NCBI RefSeq assembly: GCF_947623445.1
Contig: NC_135243.1
Location: 8,186,501 to 8,250,500, forward strand
DNA: 64,000 nt
DNA from: Clavelina lepadiformis
Lineage: Eukaryota > Chordata > Ascidiacea > Aplousobranchia > Clavelinidae
Direction: 5' to 3'
Position numbers and translations under genes: made by a program. Under the pieces are notes generated by a model. That model did no database searches and was not told the origin of the DNA. It saw only the letters and a program-made list of their open reading frames with translations. Below are positions 36,435 to 49,800 of the stretch, one piece after another (the first letter of the stretch is position 1; every line of letters starts with the position of its first letter).

Positions 36435-39400
36435 TGTGTTTAACGTTACTTAACAACACCTAACAAAAGCCTTTTTAACCAGTGCAAGCTCTATGACAAA
36501 ACAAAGAAGTGCGTAATGTTATTCTATTTCATAGCATCTTGCTTACTTTGGTACTGTACTTCCTAACGTACACGATAAACGCGCTTGAACCTAATCGACA
36601 CTTAAATGCATTATTCATCCGGTCTTCTATAATTACTTGGTAACACATTCGAAAGCGTTTTTGCACTATATTTGCAGTTTTAGAAGCGCCAAGTACACAA
36701 ACACGTCACAAAAAGTATTTATCACAACTTTTAAGAACTGCGCTTCTTTTAAACATACTTTCTGCGCTACAAAAGGTTATTGTAACTGGATACAGGCTGA
36801 GGTGGCTATAGAAGATACTTAACCTATGTTTTTCCCAAGCTCTTTTTAGCGCTGTATGTAACTGAGGACATCTTCATAACTTTCTTTCTTAGACACTTTC
36901 TTCATAACTTACACGACCAGAATTTCATTTTTATCACCCCAGACAGTGAAACAAAAGTCTCCGGTTGTTCTTTTCATGTGATTGGGGCCGGCTTACGCGT
37001 CAAAGCAGTGTAATAGAATAGAATTTCATCAAATTGTATTGTATTAAGAAACAATATGGATGTCGCTGGCATGGAACTTACTACAGATGGTGTATTTCGT
37101 GAACATTACACATGTAAAATATTGCTTATTGATGTTTACCAATTTTTAGCTGTTGCACATTTGTTTTTGCTTTAGTTTTGGATCATCATATACTGTAGCC
37201 TGAAACACACTAATTTTTATAATTGCCTAAAGATAGGCATATCATATTTTCTGATTGAAAACCGGGACGTTTCAGAACAACGAGCCTCAGATAAATGTGG
37301 TTCATGTTTTACTATTTTCCTACTTGCCTACTATTACTGAACTGGTGAAGGCGCTGACAATCAACCCACTACTGGACCAATTATTACCTGCTACAATGAC
37401 TTACCAATTGCTTTCACATTTAACACTACGAAACAATAACACGCATCAGGCATTACTCTTCAGCAAGTTGGCCAAACAGACCAATCACAGCATGCTAACA
37501 CTCGTATAGTGTAGAGCAGGGCTACTCAACTATTCTTAGCAAAGGTCCAGTAACAAAAGTTCAAAATTTGCTTAGGTCCGTTATAACTCTCATGAAATAA
37601 CTTAGTCATACAAATGTATTAAAATACGGTATATAATATAATAATTCTCTGGATGGGTATTAATTTACCACTTACATACTCGCTGATTAATTGAATAAGT
37701 AGGAATAACAAAACTAATGATGAACGATTTCATTTGCGTAAATACTGAGACAGATAAAGTCCGGATTCAACGCTGAAAAGGACCGCGGTCCGCCAGTTGA
37801 GTAGCCCTGGTGTAGAGTGTAGACTGTAGGGCAATGCTGACTGACTATCCACTATATGAGTATATCTATCCAAAGCTGCTACTCATTGCAGATTCAGATT
37901 GGTAACTGATCGACTAAATTACTCACGAAAATTTATTTAGTAACAGACAACCCTTGTCATTGTTTTAAAAAGCCCCGTGTTTTTGTTTGGAAGATACTTT
38001 ACTAATGCGGAAGTGTAGGATATAAATTAGGCACGTTCCATAACAGCTAAACCATCTAAATGATTCATTAGCGAGTTTGCCCACAACAATACGACTGAGG
38101 ACATCTCAGATACATATAACAATACATAACATAACAATAACATACATATTCAAAAAAGTTTGCATAGCAAACAACGTAGTTTCTAAAACGTTTTAAACAT
38201 ATTGTATCCACAAAGTATCCCAAGCAAAAGCTAATACAGCCTTACAATACAGACGACACCAGACAAGTAAACTAAAGCGTTGCAGCACAGCGCAGTGGAA
38301 AAACGAAATCGTAAGTCAATCCATACGATGTCGCGTCAGTAGTCGCCGGGTTACGCGATCGCAATTGTCTGTACGTAGCCTAACTGAACGCGTTTGGATG
38401 CGTTACGCCCTGACCCTGATACCAAATGTGTAATACAAAGCTACATAGCTCTTATTGGGGTCACAAAATTTTTAGAATACTGTTATTTTCTTCACGATTG
38501 TAACTTTGGCTTTTGCTTTTTATGTATAGTCAACGACACATCTTACATGTAATCAATCATGTCTTTTTATACATTTACGTTTAGCGTAATAGGATTTCTC
38601 AATTGATTTATCGTTTTCCTCACAAAGTGTACCATTACTCTCAAAAATCCATTTGACTTGCAGTAGAAATACTTTTGGATTGTTTGCGACTTTTGCATGG
38701 TATTTTGTTTGCAAATATTTTACTGTACAATACATTAAAAACATATTAACAAAACTTGAAATAAAAGATATGTTTCATATGCAAACATTGATCTGCGACT
38801 GTATCATTGTATAGACTTTGGCACTCAGGCAGACTTTATTTTATGGCGCCATTGCTGAGGGTGACAATTTCCGGGGTGGTTATTAAAGATATTCGATAAT
38901 CATACTATACTAAAATCATGACAAAAAATGGAATACTTATGCATGTGAGGAGGGCGCAAATTATTACATTGTGTCAGCGAATGAGATAATAAGCACCCAT
39001 GAGCTGCGTCAATAACAGGCGAAGTAAAAAAAAATAAATAAATTTTTAATAACTTAGATATAAATACGACATTAAAGATGCACCACAATATTTGTGGATA
39101 AATGAGAATAATGCACAACATCGATAGCACATAAAGAAAAACAGCACACAAATGATTGGGCTTCAGGATGACTCGTATTAGGCTACTGAAAAAATGGATA
39201 AAGGTAATGTAACTGTTCGTATAAAAAAGGCTGCAATAGAGTCAGCTATTACGTTCATGTGATTATAGGTGAACATCCAGGCATCAAAGGAAGTTGAACA
39301 ACATTGAGGTAAACTGTATAGCGCATAGGTTAGCTGAAGTGCAGTCAATGTTTTACAGGTAAATTAGGGGAAGCGGTTTTTGGTTTTGCGTTTTGGTTTT

Positions 39401-40928
39401 GGTCTTGCGTTTGCGTTTTGGGATGCAGCATGATACGTTTCTGTAAGTTCGGCGTGGTTTTCAACAATTACATTTATCCGTCTTTTGAAGTTCTACATTT
39501 CGACTTAGTTCTTCCAAAGAAAATATTTGGCTCTAAAATTTGCATTTGTTCCTTGCCTTTAAAATCTGGTGTCGCATAGTTGTGATAAAACGGTGAAAAT
39601 TTGATCATCGATACTGTTTAACTTATTAGAGTGAAGTCAAGTATTTTCAAGTGCTGTTGGATCGAGTCAAGTAAAGTCACTTTTGTATTTCCTTAGAAAG
39701 AAACTCGAGTCAAGCCAAGACTCTGGAAAACGTGACTTAAGTTGAGTCGAGTCTCTAACTCCACCACCAAGCTAACTGCAGATGTTTTTGGAACACAAAA
39801 TCCGAACAAGCTTTATTCGAAATATCCAATTACCTGCAATAATGCTTCAGAAATTTTGAAGCTGCCACGAGAGCGAGCTTCTCTACTCATGATGAAAATA
39901 TTCGACAACATTCTTAACTTTAAAGAAGACAATAGCAGCAGTGACCAATCTTTGCAAGCGTCCGGAATTGATCTCAGAGAGTCGATATTGTAGAGATAGA
40001 TATAAAGGTATGTTGCAGAAAACTTAAACAAAGGCAAGCAAAACAAAAAAGTATATATACAGTACATGTAAAAATGATGAACAAAATGAGTTACTTCTGG
40101 CGTTTAACCCAGTAAGTCAGTTTTGTTGTTAAAAATCTAAACATCATTCATATAAATCAGAGAGTTATTAATGGAAGATTTTAAAAAGTTTGGATTTTGA
40201 AGTTTGAATTTATTTTTCAGAAATATTGGATACATTAATGGATTTGTTCTTCGCAAAGCCGCCAAAAAAGTTCCAAAAAATTGTTTTACCAATGAATTTG
40301 AATTTTGGAGATCGTGTAATAGTTTGTGATTGCACTCGATTGCTTTCCCATGATAAAGTATGACATGGAATGTTTTTTTGTTGCAATCGATACCCCTGTG
40401 CACAAGTTATAATTTTCCAGATCATCTAAACCAGATTACAGATTACAATAAAACTCACTGGTACTTTTCTTTGTGTAACAACTGTTTTATATGATCTCCT
40501 TTACTACTGTCTCGTATTGATAAATAGGAGTTGTTTAGAGCATTTCTGTGGCATTTTTCCTCCTCTGATCTAGCAAACTCTGGACGCTTAATTTTAAACA
40601 GTGATCTTTTATTTTTCCAGTTATCCGTCCAGTATGTACACCCTGAAATGCAGCAGTTTTACATTTTGGAATGCACTCTAACCCTAAAACCTAAAACCAT
40701 AATCTAATTTTTCAATCCAGGAGGAAAGTAATGGTAGGTATAAGTTATTATGTTGTGATATAAAAGTTATGTTTCTTATAACAATAAACTCTGAAAAATT
40801 ACTTTAAACGTTTGCTTTTTGGAGAGAGTGAGATGGTGACAGGCCAACCTAGCCTAAACTTTAACATAGAATAGGAAAATACTTCCACCCGATTAATACC
40901 ATAGTACAGTAGATAATTACGGTAGTAT
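36435..40928. other. Gene-poor stretch upstream of the minus-strand COX gene
   Basis: This should include the promoter of the minus-strand COX gene. Only a hAT MITE is clearly supported. An 83-codon plus-strand frame at 39742-39993 (TADVFGTQNPNKLY, LNFKEDNSSSDQSLQ) has protein-like composition but no partner exon or recognised family. GTCAAGT-type words recur near 39640-39760. Confidence 0.4.
37517..37809. mobile_element. hAT-type MITE
   Basis: Perfect inverted ends CAGGGCTACTCAACT and AGTTGAGTAGCCCTG, flanked by the perfect 8-bp target duplication GTGTAGAG (37509-37516 and 37810-37817). 293 bp, non-coding. Confidence 0.93.
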
Positions 40929-41279
40929 TGTTACGCTAAATTCTTCTTTTCTGGCTCTTCCCGCTTCTACGGCTAGTCACATAGCTAGCGTTTGCTCTTC
41001 GAACTTTTAATAATATTTAATTTCTTCATTGGTACGCAATAAAAACAAAATTCTTCATCATTCATCAGTAAAAACACAAGTCCATCTTACCGAGAACAAA
41101 ACGTAGAAATCCCGGTAAAACTCTTGTCCACAAAACCACTGCGTTATCAACTATAATTAAGGTGTGAGAGTAGAAATTGCGGGCAGCGTCTAAAAACATA
41201 TCAAAGTGCAGTGCTACATTAACACGCCTGTCAGCATGTCTAATACACGAAGAATCACCAAACGTGAAATTTGATGACA
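40929..41279. mobile_element. Probable solo LTR related to the retrotransposon at 23279-25134
   Basis: It starts TGTTACGCTAAATTCTTC and soon has CCCGCTTCTACGGCTAGTCA, matching the LTR words CCCCGCTTAACGGCTAGTCA of the complete element. It goes on with similar ATAAAAACAAA...TCTTCA and AAACGTAGA segments, and ends TGACA. No second LTR or internal region is seen. Flanks GTAT/GTAG are at best a worn 4-bp target duplication. Confidence 0.55.
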
Positions 41280-41375
41280 GTAGGCCTATAACATAGTCAT
41301 TTTTCCGGAATTTTTTATCATCAATTCTGATTCAAAATTCTTCAAGAATCGAAGTCCTTGTATACCTATCATAAG

Positions 41376-41741
41376 CTCAGCGTCGTCAGCGTCGTCAGCG
41401 TCGTCAGCGTCGTCAGCGTCGTCAGCGTCGTCAGCGTCGTCAGCGTCGTCAGCGTCGTCAGCGTCGTCAGCGTCGTCAGCGTCGTCATCGTCGTCAGCGT
41501 CGTCAGCGTCGTCAGCGTCGTCAGCGTCGTCGGCGTCGTCAGCGTCGTCAGCGTCGTCAGCGTCGTCAGCGTCGTCAGCGTCGTCAGCGTCGTCATCGTG
41601 GTCAGCGTCGTCAGCGTCGTCAGCGTCGTCAGCGTCGTCAGCGTCGTCAGCGTCGTCAGCGTCGTCAGCGTCGTCAGCGTCGTCAGCGTCGTCAGCGTCG
41701 TCAGCGTCGTCAGCGTCGTCAGCGTCGTCAGCGTTGTCAGC
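41376..41741. repeat. 9-bp satellite array (GTCGTCAGC)n
   Basis: About 40 tandem copies with rare variants (GTCATC, GTCGGC, GTGGTC, GTTGTC). As the unit is a multiple of three, several frames on both strands stay open, encoding runs such as VVS or LTT. No start context or flanking homology suggests a real protein. Confidence 0.95.
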
Positions 41742-44700
41742 GACCCTATAGAGCAGAGACCTATAGTGTGCTTATTCAACCTTGACGCGTTTTTAAGTTT
41801 TCTGCAGTTTCCATCCTTATTGTTAGCAGTCTTTCATACTACCACAAGAGCTCTTTCGACAGGACGGGGCCCTTCCAGTTTCAACAGCTACATTCTACAA
41901 TACATTTACAAATACTGTATTTCACTCCGTTTATGAGCATTCTGATTCCCACTTTATCTTATTTAAATTTTTCTTTAGTGATCGATTTATCACGGTCTGC
42001 AACAACAAAATATACACTTCTAAGTTTTCAAACTCTGAAGTGAGCGTAAGAAGCATAGTTCTTCCATTGCAGAAACAATTTAATTTTTACCTTGCGTTAA
42101 AAACAAACGGTTCGACTTTATAAAATATTTAACCGCTCTATACATAACAACATATAGTTCACAATGCACCTATAATAATTACTTGGCAGCGAAAACTCAG
42201 AGTTGTTGCTTAGATATAACTTCAGTTTTACGTTCCTAGTCGCAAAACACAAAAATCTTCCACGTTCCAGAAGAAGGATGCCCAGGACAAAGTAACTATG
42301 AGGCAACTAAGCGAAGTCATGAATCCCACCATAGAACGCACTATTGCTGTATACGCTAAAACGTAGATTTTCGGTTTTAGTTCAATCATCAAATCGGATT
42401 GGGATAAACATCAAAATTTGAAAAAAAAGCGTTAACAAACAAGAAATGGAAGTCAGTGTTGTCAAAAACTTATCAACCGGAAACGTAACGTCGCATAAAT
42501 CTCTGATCGGTATCTTTCGATATGGAATGTATGTTATTGTGGTGATTATTTCTGGAAGCCGTGTGCAAGTAACCATCAAAACATGCAAATTGTGCATATC
42601 GTCTTCTCCTTCCAGAGAAGAAAGCTTGTTGTAAGGTAATGAGAAAAAAAATAATTTTGACAATAGTTTATTACTCCATGGCATAGACACGCAATTGATA
42701 GCCTTGCTTCTGCCGCTAACTGACAGTAGAGGGATAGGCCAAGAAAATAGCTCGTTTCTCTGAAAAAACGTATTCTTTAGGTTTTCACATAGGCTTATAT
42801 ACTTCAATTAGAAAATTATTGGATTGTTTTATTTGTCTTTGATGGTCAATCGCAAGCGCAGAAGTTCGGTGTATTACGCACAAATTACTATATTCGAAAT
42901 ATTTCGGTGGAAACTCGGCGCTTTCATCAAATGGCTTTTGAAAAATCTAACACCAGATTTGAGACCCGTAGATTGTACATGATGGATAACTTATAAGTCT
43001 ATGTTCTTGCACAGGATATTTTTTATAACGCAAACCTCTTTGTACAGGTTTCACGCTAACAAACAAATTTTGATTATAGCTGCTTGGTAGGGACTCATGA
43101 TAGCATAGATAGATGGCTATAGCACTAATACCGATACTTACCCGCACAAATCGGCTACGGAAAACATTTCCATCAAAGAGTGATGCTTTTTGCATTCTTG
43201 AGATGGGCTCACCATGAAAATGCCTTCTTTGATTATTCCTTTCCTAAAACAGATTGCATATAACTTAGTAATGAAACTTTATACAGTGATGAAATTCAAG
43301 CTTAGTAGCTTGAAAATACTTGAATACCGTAGAATACGTCTACTTACAATCTTTGGTCAGATTTTATTTTTCAAATTTTCCAATGTTATACACAGACTTC
43401 TTACGCTCATAACTTTGTCCACGAGACACCGTAAAACCTTTATTTGCCTTTTAATTACATAACTATAAGTGAAATAAGCAGTGCAGCAAGGCAAGTGTCC
43501 TAAATTACTAAGAATAACTCAAGTTTTATCCAAATACTTATCACAGGCTTATACAGACCTACGAGTTATTTTGAGGTGTCATTGTAACAAAAACTCATCA
43601 ACGCTTCTTGCGACTCTGCCTAATGATTGTGATTGCGCATTATTCTTTCCCTGTGCCGGGGTTTGGGAGCTGGACGTAAATGTTGCTTTTTTCTTGTTTT
43701 CACCCTCCTTTTTTTAACCAATTTAATGCGTTTTAAACAGTTGACTAAAGTGGTCATTCAGGATCTCTGGCGGTCCATTACAATGAAAAATAATTGAGAA
43801 GTAAGATGAACCTACTATGTGAATTGATGAATCTACTTGTTTTGTTTAGCTATAAATCACTTCATTAAACCATGCTATTAGGTTGTCCCCATTCGGCAAC
43901 GAAATCATAAAGTTTGTTTTGCAAGTCTGCTGACACCAGTACCCATTTTCAATGCATGTCTTTGGATTCGTATTCGATTTGGCAAATCTTTACAGTCAAT
44001 TCGGGTCGGTAGAAAAAACTACAAGTTTTATTTTTGGTTAAAGCTACATCTTTTACGACAAATTTTTTTAACGTTTTTGCAGGCCTACAAATGCTATTAA
44101 GATGGAACCGAAAATTTGACGGCAGTTGGCATAGCGTTATAATCGACAGCATTGTGACGAAATTGTAAAAACCACCACATATTACGTTACGTCCCGTTTT
44201 AATTCAATGCAAAATACAGCGTTTCCACATATAGACAGCGCTGATAAAACAACTTGGACCATGTGACTATGCAGACCCATCATTTACACAATATACAAAG
44301 CGGAAATCGTTTATAACGGTTAGAGTTAGCAATACCGTTATTTTGTCGTTTTATTGTTGCGTCCTTTCATGCGTTATGTTTTTCTATGCGATGCCAAAAG
44401 CAAATGCGTGTAAAACCAACCGCAGTTAATAATTTTCTTTTGTTAGTGCTTGTACTTGGTTGGGAAAATATTAGTTGCCTCAATTTTTCTTCTATAGACA
44501 ATTTGTTATAAAACAAACGAAAAATTAAAATATAATTTTTTGTCTCTTTTCTCCCTCACCTATGGGGTCGTGTTTCTAACTCGACATCCGGGTTTGCCGC
44601 AAACTGACAAGAGAAATCACATTAACTGGGATTGCACATTACAGCAAAAAACAAAAGCTACTTTCCATGTGTTCCAAGTCAACTTAACCCACGGACGATT

Positions 44701-46805
44701 CAACCCAGGACGATTAAGCATAGGATGACCCAACGAACATACGCGTGTTAAATTGTCTTTGGGGTTGCTCACCCTGGGTTAAATCATTCGTGAGTTGAAT
44801 TGACCAACCATCATTTTAACACCGTTCTTGCTGAACGTATTTAAAAACCAAAACCTTCAGTAAAAAGTCATAAGTTTGGTTATAAATTTGTCTATAACAA
44901 CTAATAAAGCATTTCATCTTTTAGTGGTGGAATCTAAATGTGAAAAAAGTGCAGCATAATAGAAATATCGTCTAGTATATTGATTATATAGTTGCCATTT
45001 ATACAAGCATGCACGATGTAAATTATTTCCCTGTAATGTAACTAAATATTCAGTAATCATTTACGTCATTAAGTCTTGTCATCAAGTTCTCCACTTCTAT
45101 CAGCAGGGAAGCAATATTCGTTTTGCAATTCTTCCTTAAGTATATATTTTTATTTGCAAAGCAGGCTTTTAGTGAATTTGCAAGAAAGACGAGAAAGATA
45201 TTGTTAGTTGTAATAGAACGTTTTATCAGAATGAGTAATTCAATTTGTATACACAATTTATTGCATTTTACAATACGTTTCGTTGTCGCCTCACAGTTTA
45301 ACACTAAATACTGTACCAATACTTCTGCAGACACCAGTAATGCTGCAAAACATTTATCATTTGCCCCGTTGAGCACTTTATCACGATTTCTATGCAATTT
45401 CTTTTCAAAAAGACCAAATTTGCAGTGAAAAATACCAACTATAAGGCACATTCATAAAGTTGCTCCAGAAATGTCAAGGGAAAAAGCTGTAAAACGCAAC
45501 TCAATAAACATAAGTGGAAACCAGCGTGTGCCGTTTTACCATGCAGTGCTGTGCATTAATGCATAACCACCAGTGAACTGTGTGAATCAAAGCTTTGTAT
45601 AAGTAAAAGTATAACCAAATCGTTTTGTAGTTTTTAGTCATTTATTTTCCTACAAGGTAGTGTTATTCCCGTGAGCGTTTCTTTCCATCATTGCGATAAA
45701 GTTACCAACACAGGATGAAGGTAATTGGATCGTGCATCATCGTGTGACAATATAAAAGTAATTGGAACACCATATTACTTATAAAACGGAAATTGATAGA
45801 AAAAACGAATTAGATCATTTGTCGTATTTGATCGTGTATATGGCATGCAGGCCTGCCACTGTATTTTTAGTCGTAAAAAAGCGTTCAGTTTCATATACAG
45901 GCAACGTGCGATATTTTTCGTAGTTACTGAATAACAGATATAGAAAAAGTCCATTTTGGGCCACCAGTAACCAGCGGTATAACAACCTTTCTGTTTGCTG
46001 ATGTTCAAAGCGACGCAGATGCAAATGGGTGCAAAGTCGACCTTGAATAAGGCCAGAGCATAAAACTGGTTATACATAAGCGCAGGTTAGAAAGAATTTT
46101 CGACTGCATTTGTCTGGCAGCTTACTTCGGACCCTGGGCCAACAATCAGGCCAACTAGTAAGCTAATGGCTTAGTATAATTCTAACAGCTGTTGCAGTTT
46201 ACTCCCAGATTAACCCTACCCCAATTAGACTGTATCGATTCAATGCACAATCGGTAAAAAACCTGGCTACAAAAACAATTTCTGTCATAAGATTTAAAAT
46301 TTTCTGAGATTTCCAAAATCGTTACTTGGCCATCACCCGATATTTGATTCATATTATTTTACCTGGCATTTTTCAAGATATTGATTTATTTGTGCGAATA
46401 GACACTTTACCCGCGATTAATCACCTTGATTTGAGTCAAGAGTGATGCTCCATTAAGCATAAAAAGAGCCATAGCAAAAGAAAACCTCTTTCTCATACCC
46501 TTTGATTTTCATGCGTTGCAGCAGCAGGAAAGCCGAAAATTCAAGGTTGATACAATGTTGTACAACTTGCAAAAGTCAGTGTTTCACACAAAATTATACA
46601 TGTAATTAGATTCATATTTGAATTCAAATCGAATGCCTTTGATGCCACCTTATGAAAGTTGATTGTCCTTGACTCTAAAAAGAGTATTTTTCTTGTAATT
46701 AGCAATTAAAATATGTGATTTACTGTAATAGCCTACACACTTGTTTCTGTCTAGAAGTGATGAGCTTAGTTGGAATAGGGTTAATTAGAGTAAATAACAT
46801 TTATA
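41742..46805. other. Gene-poor stretch upstream of the epimerase/sulfotransferase gene
   Basis: No gene is firmly supported. On the minus strand, frames at 43195-42947 (with an internal CGG|GTAAGT donor-like site), 42807-42382 and 42306-42118 could be exons of an unrecognised gene. A 133-codon minus frame at 45451-45050 has no family. Near 44682-44812, TTAACCCACGGACGATT faces an inverted, diverged TTAAATCATTCGTGAGTT copy, a possible worn MITE. Confidence 0.35.
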
Positions 46806-49800
46806 ATGAATCGAAAATGCGAGTTGCTGGTTTTCCTTTTCTGCATGTCTTTCGTCATTTTATCCTCAAGCGAATCTAATCATCCGATGCTCTTTTTCTC
46901 CGAAGAGGATTTGCCGAAGATGCGAGAAAAAGCTGAATCAAGCCATCGCCGCATCACTGCCTTGATAAAAATAGCAGGACAAAGATTAAAAACAAAATCA
47001 AAAGATTACTTGCCACCCGAGTCTTTCGAAACATTTGGAAGCAAATGGAACGAGCGTTACGGCAATAGCCTGTGCACGTTTGCGTTTTATTGTACGCTTT
47101 ACCCTGGCGACGAAGAAGCTTTTAACCTGGTAAGATATACTCCATTTTGGATATGGATTTATGTTGACATATGGCTTGATTAACCACATGTTGTCTATGG
47201 ATTTTGTAACTTAGTTTTGCTGCGTTCGTTGATTACTTATATGTTGTAGTGACGTATTGAATGAACTAAGGCTACTAACTGGTTAAAATCATACACACAA
47301 TCAATAATTTCCAAAGCAAACTATTTACGGCAGCTAACAAAACTGTTCAGGTTACACGTACATGAGGTTTAATGGAAAGAAACCTTTACAGAACTAACTA
47401 TTGCAATGACGCAACGCCGTAACCCCTCTTCAGTTTCTTCAAATATATTCAATCTATTCCCAGATAAAAACTTACATGGACCGTATGGCGTCGTATCCGG
47501 ATTGGTACGTCACATCCAGTCGCGGGAATGATGAAGTTCCCATTGGACACAGCTTAACAGGATTCGCAACCGCGTACGATTTTCTTCATGGTCGCTTCGA
47601 AGACGAACGAAAAAAAGTTTATCTTGAAAAGATAGTGGAAGTGACGTCAAACATGTACCGCCTGATGCGCAGCAAGTGGAAAGCATGGGCTCGGGAGCAC
47701 ACTCACAATCACGCCCCAACTAATATAGTTGCTGTACTACAAGGAGCTTTAGTGGCGAAAAAACACGAAGTAGAGAAAGGTGATCTTTCAAAGATACGAG
47801 AAACGGTTTGATTGTCCATTACAGTCTTATTCTGTTCTCTTTTTAATCTAGATATGTTCTATGTCACCAATTAGCCATTAAAGTATTCATGAAAACGTAA
47901 CAAATAAATTATTCATTCCAATACATAATACATCTTTAAAATTACCCGATTGATGCCTATAAACATAGTTTTATATGTTGAATTCGAAATGGATTAAATC
48001 GTGACTAATCTGATTCGATTCCTAACAGTTTGAGAACTTGGTTGTGATGGTTGGTTCATTCAACTTTTCTTCTTCTTTTCTTTCATTCAACCAAACTTTT
48101 ACATGTTTCATAGCCAATGTATGGAAGGAGAAAGCTGTCGAATTATTGGAAATAGGATTGAGGACATTACAATTGATCCCTGATGGCAGTAGCGACGAAG
48201 GCGTAGCTTACGCATCCTACGCTGCCAGAGGATGGATGCAATACATTTTTTTGGCAAAGCGTCATCTGGGCGTCACTCATGAAAACCACCCTTGGTTAAG
48301 GAACCATTTCTGGTTGTACTACTCTACCGTCTTGCCTGGTTATTACGGCAGCGTTGGAATTGCAGATTCGAATGCTAACTGGTTTCACGGTCCATGTAGC
48401 CAGCTGGTCTTTCTGGACGCATTTGTGATGAAGAATGGCTATGGTAACTGGCTTGCGGATCGCATTCGAGAATCTAGGATGGAAAAAAAGCTTTTTCTTC
48501 CGGATTGGACTCACGAATACAGTACCGTCCACCTTGAGTTTATATTTTATGATGAGCGCATACAAGCCAGACCCCCGCCCAAGCACTTCGAAAAACTTCA
48601 TTTTTTTCACGATTGGGGTGTGGTAACCTACGGGGGTGGACAAGCTTTGAAGGACGGCAATAGCTTTCTATCGTTTAAGTCAGGCGCAGTGAATGGAGAA
48701 GCTATTGCTGACTCTGTTGAGCAACGTTTGTTCAGTGACATAATCAGACCCTGGGCAAGCATTAACAGCGGGCACGAACACCCGGATCAGAATTCTTTCA
48801 CGTTTGCCCCAAATGGACGCCGTTTCATCACCGAGGCGCTCTACGGACCTAAATTCACTCACCTTAACAATGTCTTGACTTTTTCCCCGTCCAAAAGCGC
48901 TCAGTGCCACGAACCTTGGGAAGGGCAAATTGGAGAATGTAGTAAATGGCTAAATTACGAACATGTCCCGGTCCCTAGAGGCAAAGTTGTCACGGCAACG
49001 AATTGCGGCGACATGGTTCACATTGCTGGCGAAGCAGTAGATGCTTATAGGCAAGTAAATACTAAACAAAAAGCTTCTATCTGTCACAAGACGGTATAGA
49101 ATAGCAATAGGGTTTGTCAAACTGTTTTTTGTATTTTTTTTCATTCTTCTTTTTATAACTTACATTACTTAAGTAATTTAACATAGAGCAATGTGCTATC
49201 GTCTTGGATTTAATTTGCAGTTCAGAATTGGCGCTAGAGAGTGTACAACGGTCAATGGTTCTTCTCAATCCTGAAGTCCTTATTGTTGTTGATAGCGTTT
49301 ATCTCTCAACGAGGAGCCATTTGCGAAAAGCGAGCGCCTTTTTTCACAACATCGATTCTGCTTTCAGGCAAACTCAGTTTCAACAGTTAAACGGTAAAGA
49401 GTCTAATTTCTGTTTTTATTAATCTTTGTTATTAGTTTCGGCAACACCAACAGCGTCACTAGTACAACAAGGTATGGCTTTAGCAAATTATTTTCTAACT
49501 TCTTTTCTAACTAAGCATGTTTACGTAATTTCAGGAGCTGAAATTCTTCACGAAGACGGGAGCTATCGATTCGTTTGGCAACTTTGTGGCGGTGATTCCC
49601 CTAAACCAACACTACATGAAGAAGCCATCGCCACTGAAGGGCCACCAAGAACGACTCACTACGTGAACGTAACATTCCCTCTGAAGCCTGGCAAACTCAC
49701 TCGTATGGCGTACGTATTTTTTGGACCAAATTCGAAGGTTGAGTCGATTCACTGTCCGAAGACTGGACCCGATCATATAATAAAATTTTCCGCAAAAGTA

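Noticed and set aside
41358..41936. VVS-repeat protein of 192 residues and the opposite LTT-repeat protein
   Set aside because: Both are produced by a 9-bp satellite; the flanking sequence has no protein similarity.
48029..48127. Earlier start of epimerase exon 3
   Set aside because: The frame is open, but the region is a pyrimidine-rich intron tail and would insert residues not found in the family; kept only as an alternative.
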